A DNA stretch of 50,010 nucleotides from Clostridiales bacterium (GCA_012519315.1 JAAYQM010000054.1:1-50010), one strand, 5' to 3'; counted from the stretch's first letter, positions 26,816-36,247 are shown. Notes: a model not told the origin generated them from the letters alone. Numbers and translations: made by a program.

Positions 26816-27619
26816 TTATTTCAAGCTGTCGGCAAGCTCGTCGGTAAGGTTGTATTTTTCAGCAATTTCAGCAAGTTTGCCGTTATCCGCAAGCTTCTGG
26901 ATTGCGGCATTTACCTTTTCAAGGGTAACCTTGCTGCCCTTTCTGAAGCCGATGGCATACTCCTCAGGGGCAAGCTCAACCCCTTCAACAATCATCAAGT
27001 CCTCATAACTGGTGCCTTCACCGATTGTAGCCTTTGCCATAACATAGTCGATAATTCCGACGTCGCTATTACCCGATGCCACCTCGACGAGAACGGAGGA
27101 CTGATAATCCATGCCGTTGTACTTATTATCCTTAATTACACTGTTCGTCTGGAAGGCCTTCTCGCCTGCCGATTTCACTTCGGCGGCAAAGCTTGCATCC
27201 TTCATATCCTCGATAGTCTTGTAAATGTCGGCATTGGATTTCTTAATGACGGCAACCTGCTTGTTGACAAGGTAAGAAACGGTGAAATCCACCTGCTCTT
27301 TTCTCTCATCATCTACAGTAAAACCGTTCCAGATACAGTCTATGGTTTTATCGTTGAGGTCGAGAATCTTTGCTTCCCAATCAATTTCTTGAAACACGGG
27401 GGTAAGACCAAGCTCTGCGCAAACAGCCTTGGCAAATTCGGTGTCAAAGCCTACAAGCTCGCCGTTTTCCTCATAGTTCATCGGCTGATAGATGGTATAG
27501 CCTATAACCAGCTTTCCCTTTTCCTGAAGGTAGTCCCAATCCTCCTTCTTTGAGCCGCAACCTGCAAACATTGAAAGACAAACAAATATCATCAGTATCG
27601 ATGCAATGATTTTTTTCAT
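26816..27619 (-). CDS. amino acid ABC transporter substrate-binding lipoprotein
   Basis: A 267-residue extracytoplasmic solute-binding protein of family 3. The lipoprotein signal ends with FAGC (Cys21). The mature protein begins with the usual KGKLVIGYT..PMNYEENGELVGFDTEFAKAV arrangement, and the family-3 signature region is complete. The ATG at 27619 follows GGAG at seven bases; the alternative TTG at 27625 is unlikely. The ligand is a polar amino acid, identity not readable from sequence. First gene of the operon, with candidate promoters at 27653-27681 and 27796-27824. Confidence 0.94.
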   Translation of the reverse strand: MKKIIASILMIFVCLSMFAGCGSKKEDWDYLQEKGKLVIGYTIYQPMNYEENGELVGFDTEFAKAVCAELGLTPVFQEIDWEAKILDLNDKTIDCIWNGFTVDDERKEQVDFTVSYLVNKQVAVIKKSNADIYKTIEDMKDASFAAEVKSAGEKAFQTNSVIKDNKYNGMDYQSSVLVEVASGNSDVGIIDYVMAKATIGEGTSYEDLMIVEGVELAPEEYAIGFRKGSKVTLEKVNAAIQKLADNGKLAEIAEKYNLTDELADSLK

Positions 27620-27652
27620 GGTCAATCTCCTTAATTAACTTTTTGTATTAAC

Positions 27653-27681
27653 AGTTTATCACATTAGTAAGCTAAAGTCAA
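27653..27681 (-). promoter_or_regulatory. candidate promoter 1 of the amino-acid ABC operon
   Basis: On the minus strand TTGACT (27676-27681), 17 bases, TAAACT (27653-27658). Confidence 0.45.
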
Positions 27682-27795
27682 GGAAAACTCTGTGAGTTTT
27701 TTAACCAAACAATTCAATGTTATCAGGTTCTTTTTTAGGCAAAATGCATATCACGATGGGACAACCGGTCGATTCGTGCTTGCAAAGCTTCATTT

Positions 27796-27824
27796 ATTAT
27801 ACTAATAAATCACATAAATTGCAA
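27796..27824 (-). promoter_or_regulatory. candidate promoter 2 of the amino-acid ABC operon
   Basis: On the minus strand TTGCAA (27819-27824), 17 bases, a perfect TATAAT (27796-27801). The leader would be about 170 bases. Confidence 0.5.
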
Positions 27825-27885
27825 GAGAATTTCCGGTCAATTTCTTCCACCGTCTCACCGGACACGCTTTTTCGGGAAAAGGGGG

Positions 27886-28740
27886 TTATTCGCTGTTTTT
27901 ATATACGTTTTTATACCTGCCCGGAGTTGTTCCTTTAAATTTGCGAAAGGTTTTGATAAAATAGCTCAAATCATTAAATCCGCAACTGAAAGCCGCATCA
28001 GAAATTGTTCTGTCAGGCTCTGAAAGCATCTCGCACGCCCGCTCTATCCGATAATAATTCAGGTACTCGATAGGGGAGCGCCGGCTCATCTGCCTGAAAA
28101 AGCGGCAGAAATATTTCGGGGACATACCGGCAGCCTCTGCCAGCTCCGCAAGAGAAAGGGGCTCGGCATAGCGGCTCTCAATCAACTTAAGCACTTCTTT
28201 AAACCGGCGGATATGGGGTGTGTCGGCCCAAGCGCTATCCTCATGCTTATATAACCCCCGATCTAAAATCACACCAAAAAGCTGATATAGAACACCAATA
28301 CTAATCAGCCGATATCCCTCCGGCCGGTGCCGCATTCCGTTAAAAAGTAGGGCGGCGCCGTCAAGCAAAGCTTTGTTCTCCTCATCATGGGCATGGAAAA
28401 TCAAAAACTCGCTAATGGTTTTTCCGGTAAGCGCCTTTTTGAATTGAGGATTAAAAAGGGTCTGCATATCAAAAACGATGCACTCATAGATACATTCCTT
28501 AGGATATCCGCCATGCAGCATCCCTCCGGGCATCAGAATCAGATCCCCTTCCCTTGCTGTCAGGGACTTTCCGTTCAGCACCATGTAAAATTCCCCGATT
28601 AAGATTCTGATCAGCTCATACTCAACATGCCAATGATAGGGCATCGCATATCTCGGATGACCGGGCTGCAAATAATGATATTCGCACGGAAAATCAAAGG
28701 TTCCTCTGGGTTTGTTCTCGTGATAATCGCTTATTTTCAT
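27886..28740 (-). CDS. AraC family transcriptional regulator
   Basis: A 284-residue regulator with an N-terminal cupin effector domain (HWHVEYELIRILIGEF and PGGMLHGGYP) and a C-terminal pair of helix-turn-helix motifs: LSLAELAEAAGMSPKYFCRFF and ISDAAFSCGFNDLSYFIKTFRKFKG. Divergent from fucI with a 206-base gap, so it most likely responds to a sugar and controls fucI. GGGAGGGG precedes the ATG. No obvious operator repeats were found in the gap. Confidence 0.92.
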   Translation of the reverse strand: MKISDYHENKPRGTFDFPCEYHYLQPGHPRYAMPYHWHVEYELIRILIGEFYMVLNGKSLTAREGDLILMPGGMLHGGYPKECIYECIVFDMQTLFNPQFKKALTGKTISEFLIFHAHDEENKALLDGAALLFNGMRHRPEGYRLISIGVLYQLFGVILDRGLYKHEDSAWADTPHIRRFKEVLKLIESRYAEPLSLAELAEAAGMSPKYFCRFFRQMSRRSPIEYLNYYRIERACEMLSEPDRTISDAAFSCGFNDLSYFIKTFRKFKGTTPGRYKNVYKNSE

Positions 28741-28946
28741 GCAAGCCCCTCCCTCTCTAATATATTTTCAATATAAATTATCCTAACAAAATGTTATAAT
28801 TATGGCTTTTATACTAAAAAAGTGAATTTCGTTATATACCATGATACAATAAAACAAGAAAAAAAGCAATTGCCAAGCTATAATAAATATAGGATAAAAA
28901 TTTATTATACGGCATAATTAAAACAAAGATATGAAAGGAGATCGTT

Positions 28947-30740
28947 ATGAGTAAAAACAGACTTATTGGTGAATATCCTGTTATAGGCATCCGCCCGACA
29001 ATTGACGGACGCCGGGGCGCTCTCAATGTTCGCGGCTCCCTTGAGGAACAGACCATGGCAATGGCGAAGGCAGCAGCAAAGCTGTTTGAAGAAAACCTTC
29101 GCTACTCCAACGGCGAGCCGGTAAAGGTGGTCATCGCTGATACAACCATCAGTCGTGTCGCCGAGGCGGCTGCCTGTGCCGCAAAATTCAAGAAGGAAAA
29201 TGTCGATATCACATTAACGGTTACCCCCTGCTGGTGTTACGGCTCCGAGACAATGGACATGGATCCCATGACTATAAAAGGGGTATGGGGCTTTAACGGG
29301 ACCGAAAGACCGGGCGCCGTCTACCTTGCGGCAGTGCTTGCCACCCATGCGCAAAAGGGCTTGCCCGCCTTCGGCATATACGGTCATGACGTACAGGATG
29401 CCGACGATACCGAAATTCCCGAGGACGTAAAGGAAAAGCTGCTTCGCTTTGGTCGCGCCGCCGTCGCCGTCGCAACGATGCGCGGAAAATCATATCTGCA
29501 AATCGGTTCGGTCTGCATGGGAATCGGCGGATCGATCATTGATCCGAACTTTATTGAAGAGTATCTCGGCATGAGAGTCGAATCGGTTGACGAGGTTGAG
29601 ATCATCAGAAGAATGACTGAGGAAATTTACGACAAAGATGAATATGAAAAGGCCATTACCTGGACCCGGGCGCGCTGCAAAGAGGGGTTTGACAAAAATC
29701 CGGAATGGCTGCAAAAAACCAGAGAACAAAAAGATGCCGACTGGGAATTTGTCGTTAAGATGATGCTGATCATTAAAGATCTCATGAACGGAAATGACAA
29801 GCTCCCCAAGGGCTGCGAAGAGGAAATGCTGGGGCATAACGCCATCGCGGCAGGCTTTCAGGGGCAGCGGCAATGGACCGACTTCTACCCGAACTGCGAT
29901 TTTCCCGAGTCGATGCTCAATACTTCCTTTGACTGGAACGGCGCCAGAGAGCCATATATTCTTGCCACCGAAAATGATGTACTTAACGGTATCAGCATGC
30001 TTATAATGAAGCTGCTTACCAACCGCGCACAGATCTTTGCCGATGTCCGTACTTACTGGAGCCCTGAGGCCGTCAAAAAAGCCACCGGCTATACCTTAGA
30101 GGGGCGTGCGATGGAGTCGGGCGGAATTATTCATCTGATAAATTCGGGTGCTGCCTGTCTTGATGCCAGCGGTGCCTCACGGGATGACGCAGGAAACGCC
30201 GTCATCAAGCCGTGGTATGAGGTGACCGAGTCGGATATTGATGCTATGCTATCAGCCACAACCTGGAACCCTGCCGACAGCGGCTATTTCCGCGGAGGCG
30301 GCTATTCCTCCCGCTTTGTAACCATGGCCGAAATGCCCTGTACCATGATCCGCATAAACCTGGTAAAGGGTCTCGGTCCGGTTATTCAAATCGCCGAAGG
30401 CTATACGGTAAAGCTCCCTGAGGAGGTTTCAGACAAGCTCTGGAAGAGAACCGACTACACCTGGCCGTGCACATGGTTCGCACCGCGCACCACCGGCAAG
30501 GGCACCTTCAAAACAGCCTATGATGTGATGAACAACTGGGGAGCCAACCACGGTGCCATCAGCTACGGTCACATCGGCGCCGACCTTATCACCCTCTGCT
30601 CGATGCTGAGAATCCCCGTCTGCATGCATAATGTTCCTGAGGAAAAGATTTTCAGACCGGCGGCATGGAACGCCTTCGGTATGGATAAAGAGGGACAGGA
30701 TTACAGAGCCTGCGCCGCCTACGGTCCCCTTTACAAGTAA
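28947..30740 (+). CDS. fucI: L-fucose isomerase
   Basis: Interconverts L-fucose and L-fuculose (many homologues also accept D-arabinose). The manganese ligands are in place by comparison with E. coli FucI: Glu342 in ATENDVLNG, Asp366 in FADVRTYW and the histidine of GANHGAIS near 533. Length 597 is normal. AAAGGAG precedes the ATG by seven bases. No fuculokinase, aldolase or permease gene is next to it, so the pathway must be completed elsewhere. The divergent AraC gene is the probable regulator. Confidence 0.96.
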   Translation: MSKNRLIGEYPVIGIRPTIDGRRGALNVRGSLEEQTMAMAKAAAKLFEENLRYSNGEPVKVVIADTTISRVAEAAACAAKFKKENVDITLTVTPCWCYGSETMDMDPMTIKGVWGFNGTERPGAVYLAAVLATHAQKGLPAFGIYGHDVQDADDTEIPEDVKEKLLRFGRAAVAVATMRGKSYLQIGSVCMGIGGSIIDPNFIEEYLGMRVESVDEVEIIRRMTEEIYDKDEYEKAITWTRARCKEGFDKNPEWLQKTREQKDADWEFVVKMMLIIKDLMNGNDKLPKGCEEEMLGHNAIAAGFQGQRQWTDFYPNCDFPESMLNTSFDWNGAREPYILATENDVLNGISMLIMKLLTNRAQIFADVRTYWSPEAVKKATGYTLEGRAMESGGIIHLINSGAACLDASGASRDDAGNAVIKPWYEVTESDIDAMLSATTWNPADSGYFRGGGYSSRFVTMAEMPCTMIRINLVKGLGPVIQIAEGYTVKLPEEVSDKLWKRTDYTWPCTWFAPRTTGKGTFKTAYDVMNNWGANHGAISYGHIGADLITLCSMLRIPVCMHNVPEEKIFRPAAWNAFGMDKEGQDYRACAAYGPLYK

Positions 30741-30781
30741 TATTTTCTGACAATTTGATTATCATATTATAAAAAGCACCG

Positions 30782-30821
30782 CCTATCTGCCGACATCAAA
30801 TGACAGCCGCAGATAGGTTTT
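30782..30821 (+). terminator. terminator of fucI
   Basis: CCTATCTGC (30782-30790) pairs with GCAGATAGG (30809-30817), followed by TTTT. Confidence 0.7.
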
Positions 30822-30870
30822 CTGCAAGAGGGATTGACGGTACTAAAAATACCGATGAAAGTGGGAATGC

Positions 30871-31110
30871 ATGGAAAGTTTTGAATGCAGTGACGGATGT
30901 CTGAACGACATTTATAATACTGCTGCTTATACCTGCCATTTGAATATGCAGACTATGCTTTGGGATGGTATCAAGCGTGATCGTCTTGTTTGGGTGGGGG
31001 ATACCCACCCGGAGATATTGGCAATCCGTATACTGTTCGGAAACAACGAATTAGTCTGGCAGAATCGATGAACTTCCTGAAGAAGGGAAAAAATATATCC
31101 GAACTCAACA
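30871..31110 (+). pseudogene. alpha-L-rhamnosidase (GH78) remnant
   Basis: The frame 30871-31071 encodes a piece typical of GH78 rhamnosidases, with a SFECSD..LNDIYNTAAYT start, HLNMQ, and DGIKRDRLVWVGDTHPE, whose acidic residues lie at the active site. The frame then stops at 31069-31071, but the +1 frame continues with a matching SLAESMNFLKKG to about 31100, so a frameshift is present. Upstream, a TGA interrupts the frame at 30856. About 75 of the usual 800 or more residues survive. It marks a decayed hydrolase gene downstream of fucI. Confidence 0.7.
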
Positions 31111-31126
31111 GAACTCTTTATTTAAA

Positions 31127-31168
31127 ACAGAAAAACCTTGTTTTCTTGCGAAAACAAGGTTTTTCTGT
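31127..31168. terminator. bidirectional terminator with 19-base perfect stem
   Basis: 31127-31145 is exactly complementary to 31150-31168 around the loop TTGC. It contains AAAAACC / GGTTTTT and closes the kinase gene from the minus strand. Confidence 0.9.
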
Positions 31169-31186
31169 CATCTTTTTTATTGAGTT

Positions 31187-32116
31187 TTATATTTTCCGAA
31201 CTGAAACCATATCAAATATTTTGGCAATATCCGGCGCATGCGGAGGATTGGTTCCTGGGGTAAGGCAGGCGGCGCTTCCGAATGCTACGGCACTTTTAAG
31301 CTTATCCTTTATGCCAAGACCTGATAGCTCCGCGGATATAAAACCCGCAATGCTGCTGTCACCTGCGCCGATTGTCGATACCGCTTCGATTTCGGGTGGG
31401 ACAGCCAGATACGTCTCTCCTGCTTTGCATAAAAGCATACCCTGCTTTCCGAGGCTCACCAGTACATTTTCTATACCTGATTCTGAAAACTGTTTCGCAC
31501 CTTCGATTATGTCTGAAATGTTTTCGACCTTTTTGCCGAGATACATCTCGATTTCTTCTTCGTTCGGCTTTATCATCCAAGGGCGGATATGAAGCAGATC
31601 GTCTTTAGATAACGAGCGGGAGTCCGCAACAATTCTTGCTTCCAAGTGTTTAATCTTTTCCAGAAAAGCATAAACAGAATGGATCGAAATACCTTTCGGA
31701 AGACTTCCCGTAAAGGTCACAATCGTATTCTTCTCGATTTGCGGAGAAATCTGTTCAAAAACCCCGTCAAGAAGTTTATCTTCGGCGGTAAAACCCGCAA
31801 AGCTGATTCTTGTCTCGCCGCAGTTTTCGGAGTGTACAGTAATATTTTCTCTGATTCTTCCCTCAAGGCGGATTTCCTTATACGCAATTCCGTCCTTGTC
31901 GAGAAAATCGCAGTATTCGCCCGCATTCTGAGATCCCGTAACGATTAAAGCAAGATTCTCGGTTTCCGAGACTTTCAATGCCCGCGAAATGTTTACCCCT
32001 TTTCCTGCGGCATCGATTGAGAGAATTTCGGCAAGACACTCCTTACCGGGATAAAATCCTTTTACAAAGCAATGCCTATCAAAAGCGGTGGAAAGCGTAA
32101 GCGTTATTACTTTCAA
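31187..32116 (-). CDS. PfkB-family hexose-phosphate kinase (1-phosphofructokinase/LacC type)
   Basis: A 309-residue ribokinase-fold kinase. It begins with the LacC/FruK-type ITLTLSTAFDRHCFV, has SIDAAGKGVNISRAL for the sugar pocket, and the catalytic signature GAGDSSIAGF with Asp. The family covers 1-phosphofructokinase and tagatose-6-phosphate kinase; the exact substrate is not readable. The start is a TTG with GAGGAAA about six bases upstream. It follows the dehydrogenase gene by 21 bases on the same strand, so the two probably act in one pathway under the DeoR regulator. Confidence 0.87.
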   Translation of the reverse strand: MKVITLTLSTAFDRHCFVKGFYPGKECLAEILSIDAAGKGVNISRALKVSETENLALIVTGSQNAGEYCDFLDKDGIAYKEIRLEGRIRENITVHSENCGETRISFAGFTAEDKLLDGVFEQISPQIEKNTIVTFTGSLPKGISIHSVYAFLEKIKHLEARIVADSRSLSKDDLLHIRPWMIKPNEEEIEMYLGKKVENISDIIEGAKQFSESGIENVLVSLGKQGMLLCKAGETYLAVPPEIEAVSTIGAGDSSIAGFISAELSGLGIKDKLKSAVAFGSAACLTPGTNPPHAPDIAKIFDMVSVRKI

Positions 32117-32137
32117 AGCTGTTTCCTCACCTGGGTA

Positions 32138-33391
32138 TTATATTTTCGGAGCGTTTTCAAGAAGATATTTCTCAGCTTCCGCACACCACAAACCGCCGTT
32201 TTTCTTCACAATTGCGGCAAGTTCTTTCCACAGCGGATCAGTGTTTCCAAGTGCTTCAAGTTCGTCGATTGCCACAAGCGGAATGTCAAGTGCCGAGTAG
32301 CAGACTTTTTTTGCTCCGCTCGGCTTTTCCATTGCAAATACAGCGTCTTTCAAAGCGGGAAGTCCGAGTATGTGCGAAACAAGTGCCCCGCAGTTTATCT
32401 TACCCTGTTCGATAAGTCTTATTGTATCGACGGTATCTTCGGGTATGCTTCCCGCACTGCCGACAACGTGAATTCCATCATAATGAACGCGATAAAGATT
32501 GAGTGATCCCTGCATATCTTTAACAGCTGGGCCTGCAAAAAAGTTTATGCAGCCGTCCACGCGGCAAATTTTTTCAGCCATAGTGAAGAGTTCCGGTACG
32601 GGTACCATAACAAAAACGTCGTCAAAGCCGCCGTCGGATATTGATATTAGAGTTTTTACAGGGTCGTCATACTCAGAGGTGTTAAGATATGTAAGCTCAC
32701 AGCCCTTTACCTTTGCAGCTTCGGGTGAGCACATTCTTTTCGCGTAATCAAGCCGCTCCTGATTTATGTCGGTGACAACTATCTGAGAAACTCCGGCATA
32801 ACCTATACCAAGCTCAACCGCTCCTATTCCCATAGGCCCGGCTCCGCCGAGAATGGCAAGTCTGCCGCCTTTCTTTGCTCCGTCAGTGCGTATGTAATTT
32901 GTATAATCGGTGTGATAAAACGCTTTGAATCCACGCAGAATGCATCCGAGCGCTTCAACAAGTGAGCCGGAAAAGAAGCTGTCTCCCTCAAAAGGTATAA
33001 GACAACCGCGTTCAAGCACAATTTCCGGTATAATCGCATAAACTGTGTTTCCGCCGATGTACTGATAGGAATATCCCGGGTCGTATCCCGATTCAAGCTT
33101 AAGCGCCGGCTGTATTACCGCACGCTGACCTTCGCGCCACTTTCCTTTGAGATTTTTACCGACGTTTATTATCTCTCCGCACATTTCGTGACCGATAATT
33201 ATAGGTTTTTCGGCTATATCCGGCGGTACTCGCTTGTGAGCGGTGCCCTGTTTTACTGCTTTATATGTGGAAGCGCAGAGAGAATCGCTAATGACTCTCA
33301 TCAGAATCTCGTTTTCGGTAATCTCCGGCAACTCAAAAGTTTCAAGCCTTAAGTCCATAGCGCCGTAAAGTCTTACTGCCGTGGTTTTCAT
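32138..33391 (-). CDS. zinc-dependent medium-chain dehydrogenase, sorbose-1-phosphate reductase-like
   Basis: A 417-residue member of the zinc alcohol dehydrogenase superfamily. Catalytic zinc ligands are Cys39 and His68/Glu69 (GHEMCGE). The four-cysteine structural zinc loop is absent. A Rossmann fold has ILGGAGPMGIGAVELG. The size and missing structural zinc resemble L-sorbose-1-phosphate reductase and related polyol-phosphate dehydrogenases. With a hexose-phosphate kinase downstream and a DeoR regulator divergent, it suggests catabolism of a keto-sugar or polyol taken up elsewhere. Specificity is inferred. Confidence 0.83.
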   Translation of the reverse strand: MKTTAVRLYGAMDLRLETFELPEITENEILMRVISDSLCASTYKAVKQGTAHKRVPPDIAEKPIIIGHEMCGEIINVGKNLKGKWREGQRAVIQPALKLESGYDPGYSYQYIGGNTVYAIIPEIVLERGCLIPFEGDSFFSGSLVEALGCILRGFKAFYHTDYTNYIRTDGAKKGGRLAILGGAGPMGIGAVELGIGYAGVSQIVVTDINQERLDYAKRMCSPEAAKVKGCELTYLNTSEYDDPVKTLISISDGGFDDVFVMVPVPELFTMAEKICRVDGCINFFAGPAVKDMQGSLNLYRVHYDGIHVVGSAGSIPEDTVDTIRLIEQGKINCGALVSHILGLPALKDAVFAMEKPSGAKKVCYSALDIPLVAIDELEALGNTDPLWKELAAIVKKNGGLWCAEAEKYLLENAPKI

Positions 33392-33401
33392 ATTATTCTC
33401 C

Positions 33402-33429
33402 TTGACTAATGTTATATTTCTGATATAAT
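33402..33429 (+). promoter_or_regulatory. candidate promoter of the DeoR gene
   Basis: TTGACT (33402-33407), 16 bases, TATAAT (33424-33429). The leader is about 100 bases and contains two of the three AATCACAA repeats. Confidence 0.55.
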
Positions 33430-33431
33430 TA

Positions 33432-33520
33432 AATCACAATATTCGCAATAAATCAACTACAGCCGCAAATGTTTATAAATAATCACAATATATAGTGAAA
33501 ATAATCAAGAACAATCACAA
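33432..33520. repeat. three AATCACAA direct repeats in the divergent control region
   Basis: AATCACAA occurs at 33432-33439, 33481-33488 and 33513-33520, only between the two divergent genes. Spacing is 49 and 32 bases. Candidate binding sites for the DeoR regulator. Confidence 0.5.
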
Positions 33521-33534
33521 AGGAAAACGAAAGA

Positions 33535-34278
33535 ATGTTTGTTAAGGAGAGACAGAGACTCATACTTGAATATCTTGAGAAACGCCCCGACATAAAGATA
33601 AAAGAACTTGCCGAATTGCTTCACGTAAGTGAGCCGACCATCAGGCGTGATTATACCGAACTTCACAACCGGGGAATTATAACGAAAATTTACGGCGGTG
33701 CAATACTTAATAAGGGAGCACCGGATAAAGAGATACCTTTTTTGCTTCGCGCCAACGAAAAAAGCGTCCCGAAAGCAATTATCGGACGGAAAGCCGCAAA
33801 TCTTGTTTCGGACGGAATGGTGATTATGCTTGACGGCTCCACAAGCGCATATCACATTGTGCCTTATCTTTCTCAGCTCAAGGATCTGATTGTTATAACC
33901 AGCGGCGCGAAGACTGCGGTAGCACTTGCAGAAGCAAATATAAATACTTATTGCACCGGAGGATATATGCTGATTCACTCTTTCTCGTATGTCGGGGAGC
34001 CTGCGGAAAAATTCATACAGGGACTCAATGCCGATATTTTATTCTTCTCCTGCCACGGGCTTGACGAGCGGGGAATGATGAGTGACCCGGCAAAAGATGA
34101 GTCAAACCTCAGAAAAGCAATGTTCAATTCATGTGCAAAAAAATATCTTCTGTGCGACAGCAGTAAATTCGGAAAAACCTATCTTCACAATATTGGAAAT
34201 GTTAAAGATATTGACGGTATAATCAGTGAGAAGGAGTTGCCTGAAAATATCGCAAAGCTTCTTCGGAAAAAGACTTGA
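33535..34278 (+). CDS. DeoR/GlpR family transcriptional regulator
   Basis: A 247-residue repressor. The N-terminal helix-turn-helix is IKELAELLHVSEPTIRRDYTELHNRG, followed by IYGGA, the DeoR hallmark. The C-terminal effector domain is the isomerase-like type that senses a phosphorylated sugar (DGSTSAYHIVPYL, SCHGLDERGMMSDPAKDE, CDSSKFGK). Divergent from the dehydrogenase-kinase pair, which it most likely controls. AAAGG lies before the ATG. Confidence 0.93.
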   Translation: MFVKERQRLILEYLEKRPDIKIKELAELLHVSEPTIRRDYTELHNRGIITKIYGGAILNKGAPDKEIPFLLRANEKSVPKAIIGRKAANLVSDGMVIMLDGSTSAYHIVPYLSQLKDLIVITSGAKTAVALAEANINTYCTGGYMLIHSFSYVGEPAEKFIQGLNADILFFSCHGLDERGMMSDPAKDESNLRKAMFNSCAKKYLLCDSSKFGKTYLHNIGNVKDIDGIISEKELPENIAKLLRKKT

Positions 34279-34332
34279 AATGTACATAATCGAATTCAGT
34301 TTGTTATTAAATATAGTAAATTATTTTGATTG

Positions 34333-34361
34333 TTGAAGTTTATTGTGCGCTATGTTATAAT
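34333..34361 (+). promoter_or_regulatory. promoter of the second GDSL hydrolase
   Basis: TTGAAG (34333-34338), 17 bases, TATAAT (34356-34361), about 38 bases before the ATG. Confidence 0.65.
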
Positions 34362-34398
34362 TTTTATTGAAATTTTTTTACTTTTTTGGAGGGACGCA

Positions 34399-35376
34399 AT
34401 GTTTTTATCTCTCGACTGCGTGCGTGAAATTACTTTCGGAGCGCTTGAAATAACGGTGAGTAACGACGGATTTTTCGTTTTTCATCGCATGACAAAAGAA
34501 CTATACAAAGCTTATCAGAATAATGAAGGATCTTTGCTTAGATGCTATGCAACTTCCGGTGTGAAATTCGATTTTTTTACAGACTTCTCTTACTTAAAAT
34601 TTGATTTCAGAATTAAAGAAGGCTCAAGCCGTAATTTCTATTATTTTGATATTTACACCGACGGCATAATGACGGGGCATTATGGCGAGAGTGACATGTG
34701 GATAAAAAACGGAGAGATAAAAATTGAGCTTCCCGAAGGGCGCCACAGAGTTACTGTTTATTTTCCATGTCTTGCCGCTGCAGAGCTTCGCAATATCAGC
34801 CTTTCCGACGGTTCGGAAATAACTCCGGCTAAAAAAAAGTTGAAAATGCTGTGTGTAGGAGACTCTATAACCCAAGGCTATGATGCCGAGTATCCGTCGC
34901 TCTGTTATGCAAATTTTATTGCAGATGAATTTAACGCAGACATGGTAAATCAGGCGATAGGCGGAGACCGCTTTAACCCTGAACATATAGACGCAAATAT
35001 GAGTTTTTCGCCGGATATTATCACTGTTGCATACGGAACTAATGATTGGTCGGGCGCAACAAGGGAAAATTTTGAGCGGAATCTGACCGGCTATTTTGCA
35101 AAACTTGCGGAACATTTCTCAAAATCAAAAATATTTGTTATTACTCCTATATGGAGAGCTGACGGCAATCGGGTAACAAAACTCGGTACATTTGATGAGG
35201 CATGCGCAATGATCGACGCCGAAGCTTCGAAGTACAAAAATATTACTGTTATTGACGGCACAAAACTTACCCCTAGAGTTAATGCATTTTATTCTGATCT
35301 CCGGCTACATCCGAACGATATGGGATACGCAATATACTCAAAAAATCTAATAGCAGAGCTAAGAAAATATATTTGA
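34399..35376 (+). CDS. SGNH/GDSL hydrolase family protein
   Basis: A 325-residue predicted esterase. The first 145 residues form a beta domain (CE2-like arrangement). The SGNH fold follows with VGDSITQGYD (Ser156), GGDRF, YGTNDWSG (block III) and LRLHPNDMG (His, with its Asp/Asn neighbour). It has no signal peptide. The ATG at 34399 follows GGAGGG; an in-frame ATG at 34330 has none. Its own promoter shows it is not strictly part of the DeoR unit. The two-domain layout fits carbohydrate deacetylases; the substrate is unknown. Confidence 0.85.
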   Translation: MFLSLDCVREITFGALEITVSNDGFFVFHRMTKELYKAYQNNEGSLLRCYATSGVKFDFFTDFSYLKFDFRIKEGSSRNFYYFDIYTDGIMTGHYGESDMWIKNGEIKIELPEGRHRVTVYFPCLAAAELRNISLSDGSEITPAKKKLKMLCVGDSITQGYDAEYPSLCYANFIADEFNADMVNQAIGGDRFNPEHIDANMSFSPDIITVAYGTNDWSGATRENFERNLTGYFAKLAEHFSKSKIFVITPIWRADGNRVTKLGTFDEACAMIDAEASKYKNITVIDGTKLTPRVNAFYSDLRLHPNDMGYAIYSKNLIAELRKYI

Positions 35377-35538
35377 AATATTCATAGTTTGGAGAGCAAA
35401 GACTGATGCTTAAAGTTTAAAGCATAAAGCAAAAATCCAGATTTTTCATAGCAGATAACCGAATCATTTCCTGCGGATTAAAAACACGGGATATCGCGAT
35501 ATACTGTTATATCTGTAAACATATCAATTCTGAAACCA

Positions 35539-35679
35539 ATGTCGTACTACCCAGCAGAAGATAAATATATAGCAGAAGAAACTTACTTTGAAACCGAATC
35601 CGGCAGAAAAAAATTTGAGAAATGGAAAAAAAAGAAAGAAATCACCGAAGCTACAGGTAGTAAATTGACTAAGAAATAA
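35539..35679 (+). CDS. small lysine-rich ORF in a 438-base gap
   Basis: A 46-codon frame starting MSYYPAEDKY and ending in a Lys/Glu-rich tail; the same frame is open upstream for about 15 codons. No ribosome-binding site is visible. It could be a short gene or a remnant. The surrounding gap 35377-35814 also holds the hairpin at 35685 and otherwise nothing I recognise. Confidence 0.25.
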   Translation: MSYYPAEDKYIAEETYFETESGRKKFEKWKKKKEITEATGSKLTKK

Positions 35680-35684
35680 AACAA

Positions 35685-35721
35685 CGAGGCACAATAAACT
35701 CAAACAGTTTACTGTGCCTCG
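35685..35721. terminator. hairpin, probable terminator before the tRNA pair
   Basis: CGAGGCACA and TGTGCCTCG, plus an inner TAAACT / AGTTTA, give a long stem around CAAAC, followed by ATTTAAT. It could end transcription from the tRNA pair on the minus strand. Confidence 0.55.
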
Positions 35722-35814
35722 ATTTAATATTCACAGTCTTCTTGCCACATTTGGCAGATAAAAAACAAATCCGAACGCCTTATCTATGATAAAGTTGTTC
35801 GGATACGTCTTATT

Positions 35815-35889
35815 TGGTGACCCGTAGGGGAATCGAACCCCTGTTACCGCCGTGAAAGGGCGGTGTCTTAACCGCTTGACCAACGGGCC
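35815..35889 (-). tRNA. tRNA-Glu (TTC)
   Basis: On the minus strand a 75-base cloverleaf begins GGCCCGTTGG, has the anticodon TTC in CCCTTTCACGG, a T-arm GGGGTTCGATTCCCC and an encoded CCA. It reads GAA/GAG codons. It lies 23 bases downstream of tRNA-Met on the same strand. Confidence 0.97.
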
Positions 35890-35912
35890 GAATAATGCCG
35901 TAAAAAAACGGC

Positions 35913-35988
35913 TGGTAGCGGAAGTTGGATTTGAACCAACGACCTGTCGGGTATGAACCGAATGCTCTAGCCTCTGAGCTATTCCGCC
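35913..35988 (-). tRNA. tRNA-Met (CAT)
   Basis: On the minus strand a 76-base cloverleaf begins GGCGGAATAGCTC, with anticodon CAT in GGTTCATACCC and encoded ACCA. The acceptor stem has a paired first base, so it is an elongator and not an initiator tRNA. Confidence 0.94.
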
Positions 35989-36247
35989 GCACTCTAAATG
36001 CCTGACCATTATAGCATGATAAACCCTGTTTGTCAATACTATTTTTTTATTTATTAAATTCTTTGACAATTAACCACAAAATATGCCCGTTTCTACCCAC
36101 ACATTTGATCTTATTGTACCAATTGCCCGAAAATGCAATTTTATTAAAATTTCCTGCATATCGATTTTGCAGGATTCTCCGACCCTGCGTTATTAAAGAG
36201 CCATACAAAGCGCGATACACAAAAAGTGAAAAAATTTAATTTTGATA

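Noticed and set aside
35731-36069. 112-residue ORF on the minus strand across the tRNA pair
   Set aside because: It is only the translation of tRNA-Glu and tRNA-Met (it contains the familiar artefact protein GSNPTSATS); not a gene.
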